Source: Candidatus Uhrbacteria bacterium CG_4_9_14_3_um_filter_36_7 (GTDB lineage: Bacteria; Patescibacteriota; Patescibacteriia; UBA9934; GWF2-40-263). Taken from it: DNA of 6,728 nt. The notes beneath the pieces are model-generated. The model did not search any database. It saw only the letters and a program-made list of their open reading frames with translations, and was not told the origin of the DNA. The translations under genes and the position numbers were made by a program. The stretch covers positions 1 through 6,728 of the forward strand of contig PFWS01000016.1 in the NCBI GenBank assembly GCA_002791255.1, given 5' to 3'. This document shows positions 6,216-6,728 of the stretch, one piece after another; the stretch's first letter is position 1; every line of letters begins with the position of its first letter.

Positions 6216-6728
6216 ATGTCTTATTCTGAGGATCCTTTTTTTGAAAATGAAATTATTTTTGAACCTGAACCAGAAGAGGCAATTGCTTTGACTTCAAAAA
6301 AACAGCTTACTAAAATAAAATTGGTAGTAAAAATATTACGCACTATTGAGCGCAGCCTTGCACAAGTGATTGAAATACTTGATCCATCACATTCTGGATC
6401 AACATATGATAGAGATACTTTAGCAAATTTTGATGATAATTCAGAAGAAATTGAGTCAGGACAAATTATTGAAGGTGTTTTTAATGGAGAATCAATGGTC
6501 GGAGCTGATGGACAGATTTATCAGATTCCAGAAAATTATGCTTCTAAATCTCGATTAGTTGAAGGAGATCTGTTAAAGTTAAGAATTACACCCAATGGTT
6601 CATTTGTTTATAAACAAATTGGTCCTATTGATCGTGAACGTCGTATTGGGCAGCTTGCATTCGATCAGGCCAGCAATCATTTTGTTGTTATTTGTGAGGA
6701 TTCTTTTTACCGAATACTTAGTGCTTGT
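6216..6728 (+). CDS. Hypothetical beta-rich protein, 3' truncated by window end
   Basis: Function unknown; 171 residues are visible and the frame is open to the last base. From ATG 6216: residues 1-~25 are acidic (MSYSEDPFFENEIIFEPEPEE), ~27-57 form a predicted basic helix or short coiled coil (KKQLTKIKLVVKILRTIERS), and ~58-80 are an acidic linker. From ~82 a beta-rich module begins (GQIIEGVFNGESMVGADGQIY, then LVEGDLLKLRITPNGSFVYKQIGP to ~137). A second stretch from 145 (GQLAFDQASNHFVVICEDSFYRI) looks like a diverged repeat of it, suggesting tandem small beta-barrels of OB or SH3 type. It has no signal peptide or membrane segment. Start choice: ATG 6207 is three codons upstream in frame and only 3 bases after the ATPase stop; 6216 is preferred because of the TGGTAAAAA...TCTATG spacing. 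Tight packing suggests co-expression with the ATPase. I recall similar proteins from Patescibacteria but cannot name the family. Confidence 0.78.
   Translation, partial: MSYSEDPFFENEIIFEPEPEEAIALTSKKQLTKIKLVVKILRTIERSLAQVIEILDPSHSGSTYDRDTLANFDDNSEEIESGQIIEGVFNGESMVGADGQIYQIPENYASKSRLVEGDLLKLRITPNGSFVYKQIGPIDRERRIGQLAFDQASNHFVVICEDSFYRILSAC

Overview
The window is AT-rich (roughly one-third G+C by eye), gene-dense and coded entirely on the + strand. It reads like a candidate-phylum-radiation (Patescibacteria, probably Parcubacteria-group) chromosome. The reasons are short gaps, no convincing Shine-Dalgarno sequence before any start, and a pairing of a small charged protein with a large membrane-anchored TraG/HerA-type ATPase and a small beta-rich protein that resembles gene sets I associate with these genomes. 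The taxonomic call is an inference from family resemblance, not a search result. TAA, TAG and TGA all act as stops, so the standard bacterial code fits.

Layout: (1) Bases 1-515 hold the 3' end of dnaK, whose 5' part lies outside the window. (2) Bases 537-1619 hold a complete class-I DnaJ, presumably co-transcribed with dnaK. (3) A perfect 15-bp inverted repeat with a T-rich tail (1633-1683) closes the chaperone unit. (4) Bases 1701-3080 hold a complete cysteinyl-tRNA synthetase with its own predicted extended -10 promoter. (5) Bases 3109-6728 hold a tightly packed three-gene set: a 173-residue charged soluble protein, an 857-residue membrane-anchored P-loop ATPase that overlaps it by one base, and a beta-rich protein cut off by the window end.

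The first two blocks are housekeeping: protein folding (DnaK with its J-domain co-chaperone) and charging of tRNA-Cys. The third block is the least understood. Its ATPase has one N-terminal membrane segment, a long two-part region before the motor, and a complete TraG/TrwB/HerA-like motor core. It probably moves DNA or protein at the membrane, but no relaxase, VirB4, pilin or other transfer gene is visible in the window.

A recurring regulatory pattern stands out. An extended -10 box (TGnTAAAnT or close to it) lies 9-11 bases before three start codons, each preceded by TCT (TCTATG), with no Shine-Dalgarno sequence. This predicts transcripts starting within a few bases of the ATG, i.e. leaderless or nearly leaderless mRNAs. 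No RNA genes, insertion sequences, CRISPR arrays or intergenic stretches over 300 bases were seen.
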